Part shown: piece after piece, positions 17,941-26,457 of the stretch | Layout: each line of letters begins with the position of its first letter | Position numbering within the stretch: the stretch's first letter is position 1 | Origin: Ignavibacteria bacterium | Lineage (GTDB): Bacteria > Bacteroidota > Ignavibacteria > Kapaibacteriales > Kapaibacteriaceae | Length of the DNA: 64,000 nt | Reading direction: 5' to 3' | NCBI GenBank assembly: GCA_016707005.1 | Contig: JADJIQ010000005.1 | Location: forward strand, 1,074,001-1,138,000 | Translations under genes and position numbers: made by a program | Notes under the pieces: generated by a model | Seen by the model: the letters and a program-made list of their open reading frames with translations, nothing else | Database searches by the model: none | What the model was told of the DNA's origin: nothing

Positions 17941-18921
17941 CTTTTTCTTTGAAGGGGCTTTTTTAGCGGCGGCCTTTGCGGGGGCTTTTGCCGGAGCCTT
18001 TGCAGGCTTTGCGGCTGTTGCCTTGCCGGAGAGTACGTTCTTCATCGTGATGCCGATTGTGGCTGGAGATTCGACCACGGTGATGCCGCATGCGCGCATT
18101 GTGGCCATCTTATCAGCTGCTGTGCCTTTGCCGCCGGAGATGATAGCGCCGGCGTGACCCATGCGACGTCCGGGAGGTGCTGTTTGACCGGCGATGAAGC
18201 CGACCACTGGTTTCTTGACATGCTTCTTGATGTACTCAGCAGCCTCTTCTTCTGCATTGCCACCGATCTCACCGATCATGACAATGGCTTCGGTCTTTGG
18301 GTCTTCGTTGAAGAGCTTGATCGCATCAATGAAACGTGTTCCGATGATCGGGTCGCCCCCGATACCGATACACGTGGTTTGACCGAGACCCACATCCGAC
18401 AACTGGCGTACAGCTTCGTAGGTCAATGTTCCGGAACGTGATACCAAACCGATCGGTCCGGATGTGAAGATGAAGCCAGGCATGATGCCGATCTTGCACT
18501 CACCGGGAGTGATGATGCCCGGACAATTCGGTCCGATGAGTCGGCTCGCAGATTGTTCGAGGGCAGCTTGGACCGGGATCATGTCCTTAACAGGGATACC
18601 TTCTGTGATGCAGACGATCACTTCGATACCTGAGCTGATTGCTTCAAGGATGGCATCTGCCGCCATAGGTGCCGGAACGAAGATGATCGACACATCACAA
18701 CCGGTGGCAGCACGAGCTTCGGCTACAGTGTTGAACACCGGAACCGGACGTGTGAAGGTATCTTCACCCTTGCCTGAGTACATTGTACCGCCCTTGCCAG
18801 GTGTTACGCCGCCAACAACGTTGGTGCCGTACTGGAGCATCTGGGAAGCGTGGAAAGTTCCTTCGCTGCCGGTGATGCCTTGAACGATGATCTTGGATTT
18901 TTTGTTGACGAGAACGCTCAT
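17938..18921 (-). CDS. sucD: Succinyl-CoA synthetase (ADP/GDP-forming) alpha subunit with basic C-terminal tail
   Basis: The alpha subunit binds CoA and carries the phospho-histidine that links succinyl-CoA cleavage to nucleotide triphosphate synthesis in the TCA cycle. The Rossmann start IIVQGITGSEGTFH, GPNCPG near 130, SRSGTLTYEA near 161-170 and the active-site GHAGAI with His256 are all present. Residues 301-327 form an extra tail made almost only of Ala, Lys and Pro (repeated AKAP), absent from usual SucD of about 290 aa. sucC is not adjacent. A promoter-like TAAATTTG lies 29 bases upstream. Confidence 0.96.
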   Translation of the reverse strand: MSVLVNKKSKIIVQGITGSEGTFHASQMLQYGTNVVGGVTPGKGGTMYSGKGEDTFTRPVPVFNTVAEARAATGCDVSIIFVPAPMAADAILEAISSGIEVIVCITEGIPVKDMIPVQAALEQSASRLIGPNCPGIITPGECKIGIMPGFIFTSGPIGLVSRSGTLTYEAVRQLSDVGLGQTTCIGIGGDPIIGTRFIDAIKLFNEDPKTEAIVMIGEIGGNAEEEAAEYIKKHVKKPVVGFIAGQTAPPGRRMGHAGAIISGGKGTAADKMATMRACGITVVESPATIGITMKNVLSGKATAAKPAKAPAKAPAKAAAKKAPSKKK

Positions 18922-18949
18922 ATTGACATGTCCTTTGTGGGATAGAAGA

Positions 18950-18957
18950 CAAATTTA
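18950..18957 (-). promoter_or_regulatory. -7 element TAAATTTG upstream of sucD
   Basis: On the minus strand TAAATTTG fits the Bacteroidota -7 consensus TAnnTTTG exactly and is preceded by CG as in the other promoter candidates here. The 12 bases TTTGTCTTCTAT (18942-18953, complement) recur exactly at the nucleotidyltransferase promoter (36884-36895). A -33 TTTG at the expected spacing is not evident. Confidence 0.55.
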
Positions 18958-18987
18958 CGGACAATCCGCCAACGGAAGGAGTTTTCA

Positions 18988-19389
18988 ATGGTTGAAATGA
19001 CGTTGATCTATGAAGGGGAGCTGCGATCGACGGCCACACACGGCCCTTCCGGCACTACCTTGATCACCGATGCCCCCGTGGACAATCACGGCCGTGGCGA
19101 GAGTTTTTCGCCTACAGACCTACTAGCTACGGCCCTGGGCTCGTGCATGCTTACCTATATCGGCCTAGCCGGAGATAAGCACGGATGGGACGTCCGAGGC
19201 ACCAAACTCACCGTTGGCAAGGAAATGGTGGCCGACCCCCTTCGCCGAGTGGGGCGGCTGGTGGTGAATATCCGTATGAATATGGCCTTTGACGACCATG
19301 CGATCAAGATCCTGACCAATGCCGTTACCACCTGTCCGGTGAAACTGAGCATTTCGGAGAAGATCCAGGTGCCGATCACGTTTGCGTAA
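18988..19389 (+). CDS. OsmC family protein
   Basis: A 133 aa cytoplasmic protein of the OsmC/YhfA family, many of which reduce organic hydroperoxides through two cysteines. The block SPTDLLATALGSCMLTYIG holds the first Cys (about residue 54) and TTCPVKLSISEKI near the C-terminus holds the second (about 118), matching the pair expected. Transcribed divergently from sucD and convergently with gatA (6 bp between stops). Confidence 0.92.
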   Translation: MVEMTLIYEGELRSTATHGPSGTTLITDAPVDNHGRGESFSPTDLLATALGSCMLTYIGLAGDKHGWDVRGTKLTVGKEMVADPLRRVGRLVVNIRMNMAFDDHAIKILTNAVTTCPVKLSISEKIQVPITFA

Positions 19390-19395
19390 TGTCGG

Positions 19396-20808
19396 TCAGA
19401 GGCGCCCGGCAACCTCCATCAGCATCTCATCACTATTCATAGCCCCTTGCAACTGCATGCCGATGGGCAGGCCCTGTGCATCGGTGCCGAATGGAATGTT
19501 GAGGGCGGGGATGCCGGCGATGTTGGCGGACACGGTGAAGTAGTCGCTGAGCCACATGCTGACCGGGTCACTCTTTTCGCCAATGGCAAAGGCAGTTGTT
19601 GGAGTTGTAGGCATTGCCAGCACGTCAACCTGACGGAAGATCTCTGCATAGGCATCACTGATAAGTCTGCGGGCCTGTTGCGCCTTCCCGTAGTATGCCT
19701 CGTAATACCCACTCGATAGCACGTAGGTGCCAAGCATGATCCGGCGTTTCACTTCTGCTCCAAATCCGGCAGAACGAGACGCCGTAGTAACATCCCCATC
19801 AAATGTCCCATCCCCAGTCCCATCCTTAGTCCCATCAACTCGAAGTCCAAAACGTACACCATCAAAGCGCGCTAGGTTGCTCGACGCTTCAGCCGTTGCA
19901 AGAATGAAGTACGTTGGGATCCATGTTTCGGTGTGTGGGAGAAAGACATCGGTGACCGTAGCACCAGACTCGCGAAGAGCATCAAGGTATCGTTGGTAGG
20001 CTTCGATCACCGAGGGTTCGCAACCCTCTAACTGTGATAACGGCATGGCACCAACACGAAGTGCACGATCCGTAGGTATGTGAACGATGGAGGGGGCTGG
20101 GTTCGACGTGCTATCCATCGGGTCGTGTCCGGCAAGAACAGAGAACGTAGCCTGCATGTCTCCGATGGACCGCGAGAACAATCCTATCTGATCAAGTGAC
20201 GAAGCAAAGGCAACCAAACCATACCGCGAGACCCTGCCGTAGGTTGGCTTAAGTCCATACGTGCCGCAGAAGGCTGCGGGCTGGCGGATAGAGCCGCCGG
20301 TTTCGGAACCAAGTGAGACGTGACACATTCCTTCAGCAACGGCTACGGCGGATCCACCGGACGAACCACCGGGCACACGTGTGGGATCTTGCGGATGCCG
20401 AACAATTCCAAACGCAGAGGTCTCGTTCGACGAGCCCATGGCGAACTCATCCATGTTCGTCTTACCAACGATGATGGCACCTGCGTCGCGGAGTCGTTCG
20501 ATCACTGTTGCATCGAAGAGCGGTTGAAATCCTTCCAGCATGCGCGAAGCGCACGTTGTAGGGAGCCCCTTCATCGAGATGTTGTCCTTGACGGCAACAA
20601 CAAGTCCTTCAAGGGGGCGTTGTAGTCCCGACGCAAATCGTTCGTCACCTTCTTTTGCGGACGCAGATGCACGCTCCGCATCCAAACTGAGAAATGCGTT
20701 CAGCTCTGAGCGTTCGTTGATGCGATGCAGGAATGATGCAACACGGTCTTCAACGGACAGAGTACCCGTTGCGAACGAATCCCGATCCGACGTATACGAT
20801 GAGTTCAT
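19396..20808 (-). CDS. gatA: Aspartyl/glutamyl-tRNA amidotransferase subunit A
   Basis: GatA releases ammonia from glutamine for transamidation of Glu-tRNA(Gln)/Asp-tRNA(Asn) in the GatCAB complex. The amidase triad is visible: Lys74 (VAVKDN), a Ser of GGSSGGSA at about 147-154, and Ser173 (ETGGSIRQPA). The family blocks GTYGLKPTYGRVSRYG and SLDQIG follow. At 470 aa it is slightly short. It ends a seven-gene operon and overlaps the upstream TatA-like gene by 4 bp. gatB and gatC are not in the window. Confidence 0.95.
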   Translation of the reverse strand: MNSSYTSDRDSFATGTLSVEDRVASFLHRINERSELNAFLSLDAERASASAKEGDERFASGLQRPLEGLVVAVKDNISMKGLPTTCASRMLEGFQPLFDATVIERLRDAGAIIVGKTNMDEFAMGSSNETSAFGIVRHPQDPTRVPGGSSGGSAVAVAEGMCHVSLGSETGGSIRQPAAFCGTYGLKPTYGRVSRYGLVAFASSLDQIGLFSRSIGDMQATFSVLAGHDPMDSTSNPAPSIVHIPTDRALRVGAMPLSQLEGCEPSVIEAYQRYLDALRESGATVTDVFLPHTETWIPTYFILATAEASSNLARFDGVRFGLRVDGTKDGTGDGTFDGDVTTASRSAGFGAEVKRRIMLGTYVLSSGYYEAYYGKAQQARRLISDAYAEIFRQVDVLAMPTTPTTAFAIGEKSDPVSMWLSDYFTVSANIAGIPALNIPFGTDAQGLPIGMQLQGAMNSDEMLMEVAGRL

Positions 20809-21095
20809 TGGTTGTCTGGTGTATCCGGTTCATCTTTATCCGCAGTGCGAGAGATGATCTCGTCCGAGGGAGTGATAACGATAGGGGGCTTGGCAGACGC
20901 AGTGACGGACGCGTCGCGAACCGCGGCATCTGCGGAGATGTCCCGTATCTGCTGCGTAAGGTCTTCCTGTGCTTTACGGAACTGTCGAATACCCTTGCCC
21001 ACCTGTTGAGCGAATTCCGGGATCTTCTTCGGGCCGAAGAGCAACAGGATGACGAGCAGGATGAGCATAAGCTCGCCGCCGCCTACGTCAAACAT
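20805..21095 (-). CDS. Sec-independent translocase TatA/TatB-like protein (long form)
   Basis: A 96 aa TatA-family protein: short periplasmic start, one membrane helix (LMLILLVILLLFG, about 9-21), the FGPKKIPEF hinge, an amphipathic helix (about 26-50), then a polar tail rich in Asp, Thr and Ala. The longer tail suggests a TatB-like or specialised TatA role. Its start overlaps the stop of the other tatA by one base. tatC is not in the window. Confidence 0.88.
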   Translation of the reverse strand: MFDVGGGELMLILLVILLLFGPKKIPEFAQQVGKGIRQFRKAQEDLTQQIRDISADAAVRDASVTASAKPPIVITPSDEIISRTADKDEPDTPDNQ

Positions 21096-21292
21096 TAGTT
21101 CGAAGGATCTTGCTTAGTGTCGCTCTTCGGACGCACTTCTTCAACTTCATCCTTGCCAGAAGCTGCGTTCTTGAATTCGCGGATGCCACTGCCAAGCCCC
21201 TTCATGAGTTCAGGGATCTTTTTTGCGCCGAAGAGAAGAACAACGACGAAGAGGATAAGGATCCACTCCATGCCGCCAGGTAAACCGAACAT
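21095..21292 (-). CDS. tatA: Sec-independent protein translocase TatA
   Basis: A compact 65 aa TatA: N-terminal MEWILILFVVVLLFG helix, FGAKKIPELMKGLGSGIREFK hinge and amphipathic helix, and a short charged tail. TatA oligomerises with TatC to move folded twin-arginine proteins across the inner membrane; the asparaginase-like enzyme at 55130-56071 has such a signal. It sits 3 bp after purQ in the operon. Confidence 0.92.
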   Translation of the reverse strand: MFGLPGGMEWILILFVVVLLFGAKKIPELMKGLGSGIREFKNAASGKDEVEEVRPKSDTKQDPSN

Positions 21293-21295
21293 GGA

Positions 21296-22012
21296 TTACT
21301 CCGTGTATTGAAGGTGATTGATCTGTGCGAAGTGAAGAGCCAGACTTTCAAAAACGCTCGTGCCGTCTGCTGATCCGAGAAGGGGCTCACAGGCCCGCTC
21401 AGGGTGGGGCATCAGCCCCATAACGTTGCCACGTTCGTTGATGATTCCTGCGATGTTGTTCATGCTGCCGTTTGGATTGGCCTCTGCCGTTATCTCGCCG
21501 GTCTCGGTAACGTAGCGGAACAGAACCTGTCCATTACCTTCGATACGGTCGATCATCTCTTGTGGTGCTGTGAACCTGCCATCGCCATGAGCAACAGGAA
21601 TCCGCAGTATGGTTCCGGGTTTCACCGCACGGGTGAATGCCGTTGTGGCATTCTCTACGCGAAGGTGGACGTCCTTGCAGACGAAGGAGAGATTCTCGTT
21701 GCGAATGAGTCCGCCCGGGAGGAGTCCGGACTCACAAAGAATCTGGAATCCGTTGCAAATGCCGAACACAATACCGCCATCGTTGGCAAAGCGGATCACT
21801 TCATTCATGATCGGTGAGAATCGGGCGATCGCTCCCGTGCGCAGGTAGTCGCCGTACGAGAACCCGCCGGGAAGGATGATAGCGTCGAGACCCACCGGCA
21901 GATCCGTGTCCTTGTGCCAAAGTTTCACGGCCTCATTCCCTGTGATCGTTGCACCATACCGTGCATCGGCATCACAGTTGGAGCCCGGAAATGTCACTAC
22001 GCCGATCTTCAT
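21296..22012 (-). CDS. purQ: Phosphoribosylformylglycinamidine synthase subunit PurQ
   Basis: The glutaminase subunit of the three-part FGAM synthase (PurS-PurL-PurQ) of purine synthesis. FPGSNCD at 8-14, LPGGFSYGDYLR near 48-58, nucleophile Cys86 in GICNGFQ, and His203/Glu205 in MPHPER complete the class I triad. 238 aa is normal. It overlaps purS by 4 bp; purL is elsewhere. Confidence 0.97.
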   Translation of the reverse strand: MKIGVVTFPGSNCDADARYGATITGNEAVKLWHKDTDLPVGLDAIILPGGFSYGDYLRTGAIARFSPIMNEVIRFANDGGIVFGICNGFQILCESGLLPGGLIRNENLSFVCKDVHLRVENATTAFTRAVKPGTILRIPVAHGDGRFTAPQEMIDRIEGNGQVLFRYVTETGEITAEANPNGSMNNIAGIINERGNVMGLMPHPERACEPLLGSADGTSVFESLALHFAQINHLQYTE

Positions 22013-22281
22013 GCCGGTACCTCAGCGGATTTTTCTTCGAGGCGAATGCTGAAGTCTTCCATCACAGGGTTGGAAAGAAGCTTCTTACATGCATCCATCA
22101 CGAGGTCGTTGGCAGATTCGCGATCGGGGGCCTGCACTTCAAGTTCGATGTGCTTGCCGATGCGGACGTTGCCGAGTGCGGGCATGTGGAGTGAATGAAG
22201 TGCGTGTTCTACGGCCTTGCCCTGCACGTCAAGAATGGCGCGTCGGAGGGTGACCGTTATTGAGGCTGTATAGGTTTTCAT
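22009..22281 (-). CDS. purS: Phosphoribosylformylglycinamidine synthase subunit PurS
   Basis: A 90 aa protein that bridges PurQ and PurL. The pattern VTLRRAILDVQGKAVEHALHSLHM, then VRIGKHIELEV and a C-terminal helix CKKLLSNPVMEDF is that of PurS. The start MKTYTASIT at 22281 was chosen by homology; a longer frame reaches into pssA. The 4-bp gap to pssA and 4-bp overlap with purQ support it. Confidence 0.95.
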   Translation of the reverse strand: MKTYTASITVTLRRAILDVQGKAVEHALHSLHMPALGNVRIGKHIELEVQAPDRESANDLVMDACKKLLSNPVMEDFSIRLEEKSAEVPA

Positions 22282-22285
22282 GCGA

Positions 22286-23053
22286 TCACATAGTAAACGG
22301 ATCGGGGTCTGCCTCTTCAACGGAATCGTCGCTGTCCGATCGATCGCGCAGAAATACTGCGAGATGACGGATAGCGCCGCCGACAAGATAGACCACCATG
22401 AACGGGAAAAGTGCCTTGCCACCGGTTACGATGGTGGCCACGAGACCCACGAAAAATACGGAAAAGACGATGGGTCGTTGACGAATACCGCGGAGTGACG
22501 GACGCGGGAGGTTGTCATACTTCACGGTACTGACCATTGCGGCAGCTGTCATCAAGGTCACAAAGACGATCATTCCCGGTTTCCAGCTTGCCGGCAGGAT
22601 GTCTGCGCTGTGCCAGAGGTACACGTAGGAAACAATCGTAAACGCCCCAGCTGGGATAGGCATCCCACGGAAGTAGAGCTTGTCTTCCATACTTGTGAGC
22701 TGAACATTGAAGCGTGCAAGCCTCAGGACGCCAGCCAAAGCAGGGAGGGAGGCGAGCAGCAGGCCCCACTGATGCCACTGGTTGAAGAAGGCTACGTAGA
22801 GGATCACCGAGGGGGCTACGCCGAATGAAACAGCGTCGCAGAGGGAATCGAGTTCAACTCCAAACTCCGACGTGCTGTGGGTGATCCGGGCCACTACACC
22901 GTCCAGCATGTCGAAAATGCCGGCCATGATCACCAAGAGCGTGGCCTGACTAAGATGGTTCTCAAAGGCAGCCACAATAGCCGCAAACCCGCAGAACAGG
23001 TTTGCCAGCGTAAAGAGGTTCGGAATAACGGAACGGGTAACACGCATGGTCAA
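22286..23053 (-). CDS. pssA: CDP-diacylglycerol--serine O-phosphatidyltransferase
   Basis: Integral membrane enzyme (255 aa, six or so hydrophobic segments) making phosphatidylserine from CDP-DAG and serine. The CDP-alcohol phosphotransferase signature D-G-x2-A-R-x8-G-x3-D-x3-D is complete at residues 51-73. It is directly coupled to psd (4-bp overlap), which turns the product into phosphatidylethanolamine. The acidic tail (DSDDSVEEADPDP) is unremarkable. Confidence 0.96.
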   Translation of the reverse strand: MTMRVTRSVIPNLFTLANLFCGFAAIVAAFENHLSQATLLVIMAGIFDMLDGVVARITHSTSEFGVELDSLCDAVSFGVAPSVILYVAFFNQWHQWGLLLASLPALAGVLRLARFNVQLTSMEDKLYFRGMPIPAGAFTIVSYVYLWHSADILPASWKPGMIVFVTLMTAAAMVSTVKYDNLPRPSLRGIRQRPIVFSVFFVGLVATIVTGGKALFPFMVVYLVGGAIRHLAVFLRDRSDSDDSVEEADPDPFTM

Positions 23054-23721
23054 GCCCCCTTACCCTTCAACCGGGCAAGGATCGTGGCGGCGCTGACCAC
23101 CTTCTGTCCCGGACGGACCAGGATCTCGGCGGTTGCCGGCACTACAACGTCCATTCGAGAGCCGAATTTCATCATGCCAAAGCGTTTCCCAGCGGTAACG
23201 ATGTCTCCCACCTTGGTATCGTAGACGATCCTGCGAGCCAAAAAGCCCGTGATCTGCTGGTAGGATATCCGTCCGGCAGGTGTTTCAAGAACAAACAGCG
23301 ACCGTTCGTTCTCCGTACTCGACTTGGGATTAAAGGCCATCAGATAGGCCCCGGGGATATAACGGACGTCCACGACCTTCCCGGATGCCGGATATCTGTT
23401 CACATGGAGGTTCACAGGGGAGAGAAAGATGCTGATCTGGATGGCAGGGCAACCCAGCTCAGGGCTGTGATCCACGTGATCCACATTTACAACCTGACCG
23501 TCTGCCGGAGCCATAACCAGGGAAGTATCCGTGGCGGCTTCGGCGAGAAGGGGGCGTTCTGCATCCCGAAAGAACCACATTGTAAACCCGATCACGAGCA
23601 ATCCAAGAGCTATGAAAACCACCTGTAGCGCCATCCCCACTGGGGTGAGAGCCAATAGCAGTAGGCAGGCACCGATGCCGAGCATGAGGAATGCGTTATC
23701 GTGTCCGTAGGGGGTTAGCAT
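23050..23721 (-). CDS. psd: Phosphatidylserine decarboxylase proenzyme
   Basis: A 223 aa short-type (PSD-A-like) decarboxylase making phosphatidylethanolamine. Two hydrophobic N-terminal segments anchor it. The self-cleavage site FGS at 186-188, whose Ser becomes the pyruvoyl cofactor, is preceded by MMK, and the earlier APADGQVV and HVNRYPASG blocks fit the family. First gene of the psd-pssA-purS-purQ-tatA-tatA-gatA operon. Confidence 0.95.
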   Translation of the reverse strand: MLTPYGHDNAFLMLGIGACLLLLALTPVGMALQVVFIALGLLVIGFTMWFFRDAERPLLAEAATDTSLVMAPADGQVVNVDHVDHSPELGCPAIQISIFLSPVNLHVNRYPASGKVVDVRYIPGAYLMAFNPKSSTENERSLFVLETPAGRISYQQITGFLARRIVYDTKVGDIVTAGKRFGMMKFGSRMDVVVPATAEILVRPGQKVVSAATILARLKGKGA

Positions 23722-23833
23722 TTTAGAATGAAAATGGCTTCGGGAAAGGTTGTAGGGTCATACGGTGGTTCGTAGATTCGCCCTTCAAATTAGTGAATCC
23801 GCGCATCCTGACCCCTTATTTGGCTCCCATCGC

Positions 23834-24955
23834 ATGAAGTTTACTGTTGCGCTCCCCGATCTCCAGAAGGCACTGCAAAAAGTTCTCCCCGCCATTCCGG
23901 CAAAGAGTACGATCCCTGTCCTGGAACACATCCATGCGTCGCTCTCCGGCAGCGAGTTGGCGTTCACGGCTACGGACCAAGAGATCACAATCTCTCTTCG
24001 TATTCCCGTGGCAGGTGATAGGGACGGTGCGTTGCTGATCCCGGCACGCCAGTTCAATGATCTGGTGAAGGAGTTGGGCAACGCAGGAACGATCGAAGTG
24101 AATGCTGATGAAGCCACCCAGCTCGTAACGGTGCGTACGCCTACGGGCTCATATGAAATGAAGGCATTGGATGCAAACGAGTTTCCGTCCATTCCACCGT
24201 TCCCGGAATCGCAGTCCGCTTCGCTTCGCAAGGAAGACATGACGCGTATGGCGAACAAGACGGTCTTCGCTGTTTCAACGGAAGAGTATCGTCCGAGCAT
24301 GACCGGTGTGTTCTTCCAGTTCAATGGCGAGAGCGTAACGGCCGTTGCTACGGATGGCTTCCGTCTCAGCCGTGTGATCGTGAAAGCGCCGGAAGGAGCC
24401 CCCTTCCCATCCGGACTTGAGGCCATTGTGCCATCGCGTGCTGTTGATCTCTTGCGCAGACTCGACAGTGACGTGGAGATGGAAGTCTCTCGCACGCATG
24501 CTCGTTTCACGATCGGTTCGATGACGATCACAACGCGCATTATCGACGAGAAATATCCTCCGTATCAGAATGTTATTCCATCGGATAACGACAAGTCGCT
24601 TGTGGTGAATCAACGAGAAGTGCTGAGCGCCATCAAGCGTGTCTCTCTTTTTGCGAACACCAACACCCGTCACGTGCGCTTCTCGATGGAGGCTACATCC
24701 CTTGCTGTGCACTCCGAAGACGAAGATTCCGGCGGTAAGGGAACAGAAACGATCCCGTGCGAATTCTCCGGCAAGTCGTTTGAAGTTGGTTTCAATTATC
24801 GTTTTCTCGAAGAAGCGATCAAGAACATCACAACAGATGACGATCCCGATCTGCATGTGCGCATGACGTTCTCAACGCCGATCCGTGCCGTACTCATCAC
24901 ACCGGGAGCGGGCGATGATTCGCTCCTCATGCTTGTGATGCCGGTGAAGATCTAA
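23834..24955 (+). CDS. dnaN: DNA polymerase III sliding clamp (beta subunit)
   Basis: A 373 aa clamp with the expected three-domain layout. Landmarks are LQKALQKVLPAIPAKSTIPVLEHI at the N-terminus (split by the clamp loop), ATDGFRLS near 175, KYPPYQNVIP near 240 and the conserved ending LLMLVMPVKI. The start at 23834 is chosen because the sequence from MKFTV aligns with DnaN; 23 upstream codons are not typical. The 112-base region before it shows no recognisable DnaA box. It is followed by recF after 11 bp. Confidence 0.97.
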   Translation: MKFTVALPDLQKALQKVLPAIPAKSTIPVLEHIHASLSGSELAFTATDQEITISLRIPVAGDRDGALLIPARQFNDLVKELGNAGTIEVNADEATQLVTVRTPTGSYEMKALDANEFPSIPPFPESQSASLRKEDMTRMANKTVFAVSTEEYRPSMTGVFFQFNGESVTAVATDGFRLSRVIVKAPEGAPFPSGLEAIVPSRAVDLLRRLDSDVEMEVSRTHARFTIGSMTITTRIIDEKYPPYQNVIPSDNDKSLVVNQREVLSAIKRVSLFANTNTRHVRFSMEATSLAVHSEDEDSGGKGTETIPCEFSGKSFEVGFNYRFLEEAIKNITTDDDPDLHVRMTFSTPIRAVLITPGAGDDSLLMLVMPVKI

Positions 24956-24966
24956 CGGAGCGACCG

Positions 24967-26172
24967 ATGGTCATCCGATCCGTGTCACTGACACACGTAC
25001 GCAACCACGAGCACACGGAGATACCGTGTGCTCGTGATGTGAATGTGCTGACTGGTCAGAACGGGTCGGGGAAGACATCGATCCTAGAAGCGATCAGCCT
25101 TTGTGCGATCGCAAAGAGCTTCGTTCCCGTGTCGGATCAGGCACTGATCCAACACGGGCACGATGACTGTACATCAACGGTTGACGCCATGCGCGACCTT
25201 GACGTGCCGTATCGTGTTACGGTAAGTGTTCGCAACGGCACGCGCAAGCGGATCACAACGGCGCATGGTTCGAGTCTAACGCCTCGCGATATCATCGGTG
25301 AACTGCCGATGGTGGCGCTGTCTCCAGATCATAAGAGTGTTACGTTCGGCGGTCCTTCAGAACGTCGGGCCTTCTTGGACGGAGTGATGGCGCAGTCGAG
25401 CAGGCGATTCACAGAGTTGCTCTATGAACATCGCCGGCTGTTAAAACAGCGCAACGCAGCACTCCAACACGGCGCAGCGTCTGGTGGTAGCGATGTGTTG
25501 GATGTGTGGACGGAACAATTCGTGAATATCAGTGCCGAGATCGTTGAACGCAGGCATCAGTTCCTCGTGGATGTGACGCCGATCGTGCGTTCTGCGTACG
25601 AGGCGGTATCGGGAGCTGCTGAGGAGATCGACGTTGTGTATCAGCCTGACGTGCTCACACACGGAACGATGGAACAAGGAGCCCCCTATTCAACGGAGGC
25701 TGTTGCTGCATCGTACCGTGTGGCGTCGAAACAACTGCGTCAGAGGGAGTTGGCTCGCGAGACCACGATGTTTGGACCGCAGAAGGACGAGATCGCCTTT
25801 ATGATCAATGGCGGACTTGTTCGAGAGACGGCTTCGCAGGGGCAACACAAATCGCTTCTCGTTGCTTTGAAATTGGCTGAGTGTGTCTTGCTCCATGAAC
25901 GATGTGATGAGCGGCCTGTAGTGCTGCTTGATGACGTGTTCAGTGAGCTCGACAGAGACAGATGTGCCCGCGTCTTGGACCGAGTCCTATTGATGGGGAT
26001 GCAGTGTTTTGTGACAACCACAGATGGCGATAATGTGATGCGGGTGATGAGAGAGATCGATGCTGTGCGCGGAGGGGGTATTGAAATGTCGCTGATATCC
26101 CTCGAAAAAGGTCGGGCATCATCCACTTCACACACCGGTCATACGTCCGTTACTACGGCGGAGGCGGCATAA
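24967..26172 (+). CDS. recF: DNA replication and repair protein RecF
   Basis: An SMC-like ATPase (401 aa) acting in single-strand gap repair. Walker A GQNGSGKTS at about 31-39, the signature-like TASQGQHKSLLVALKLAE near 288-305 and Walker B VVLLDDVFSELD near 317-328 are intact. The C-terminal 30 residues are Ser/Thr-rich and probably unstructured. It overlaps the DUF721 start by one base (TAATG). Confidence 0.95.
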   Translation: MVIRSVSLTHVRNHEHTEIPCARDVNVLTGQNGSGKTSILEAISLCAIAKSFVPVSDQALIQHGHDDCTSTVDAMRDLDVPYRVTVSVRNGTRKRITTAHGSSLTPRDIIGELPMVALSPDHKSVTFGGPSERRAFLDGVMAQSSRRFTELLYEHRRLLKQRNAALQHGAASGGSDVLDVWTEQFVNISAEIVERRHQFLVDVTPIVRSAYEAVSGAAEEIDVVYQPDVLTHGTMEQGAPYSTEAVAASYRVASKQLRQRELARETTMFGPQKDEIAFMINGGLVRETASQGQHKSLLVALKLAECVLLHERCDERPVVLLDDVFSELDRDRCARVLDRVLLMGMQCFVTTTDGDNVMRVMREIDAVRGGGIEMSLISLEKGRASSTSHTGHTSVTTAEAA

Positions 26173-26447
26173 TGCAGGCGCTTTCGGATCTGCTCAGGGG
26201 TTGGGTAAAGCAACATCATCTCGAAGGTGAATTGGCTAAGTCGCGCCTACCCAAATATTGGGAGGCTGTGATCGGCGAAAAACTTGCCTCGAGAACAGAG
26301 ATCAAGAATTTTGAGAACGGCGTGCTGCGCGTTCATGTACCGGAAGCAGCATGGCGCAGTGAACTCACGCTGCGTCGAGAAGAACTACGAACGAAGATCA
26401 ACGCCCTGGCAGGCGGTGAATTGATCCGAGAGATCATCATCCGCTAA
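26172..26447 (+). CDS. DUF721 (DciA-like) protein
   Basis: A 91 aa protein with the DUF721 pattern: helical start, WEAVIGEKLASRTEIKNFENGVLRVHV, then AAWRSELTLRREELRTKIN. DUF721 proteins include DciA, which helps load the replicative helicase in bacteria lacking DnaC/DnaI. Its placement between recF and gyrB agrees with a replication role. Confidence 0.88.
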   Translation: MQALSDLLRGWVKQHHLEGELAKSRLPKYWEAVIGEKLASRTEIKNFENGVLRVHVPEAAWRSELTLRREELRTKINALAGGELIREIIIR

Positions 26448-26457
26448 GGGGAATACC

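Noticed and set aside
23722..23833. Replication origin upstream of dnaN
   Set aside because: No TTATCCACA-like boxes or AT-rich 13-mers are visible.
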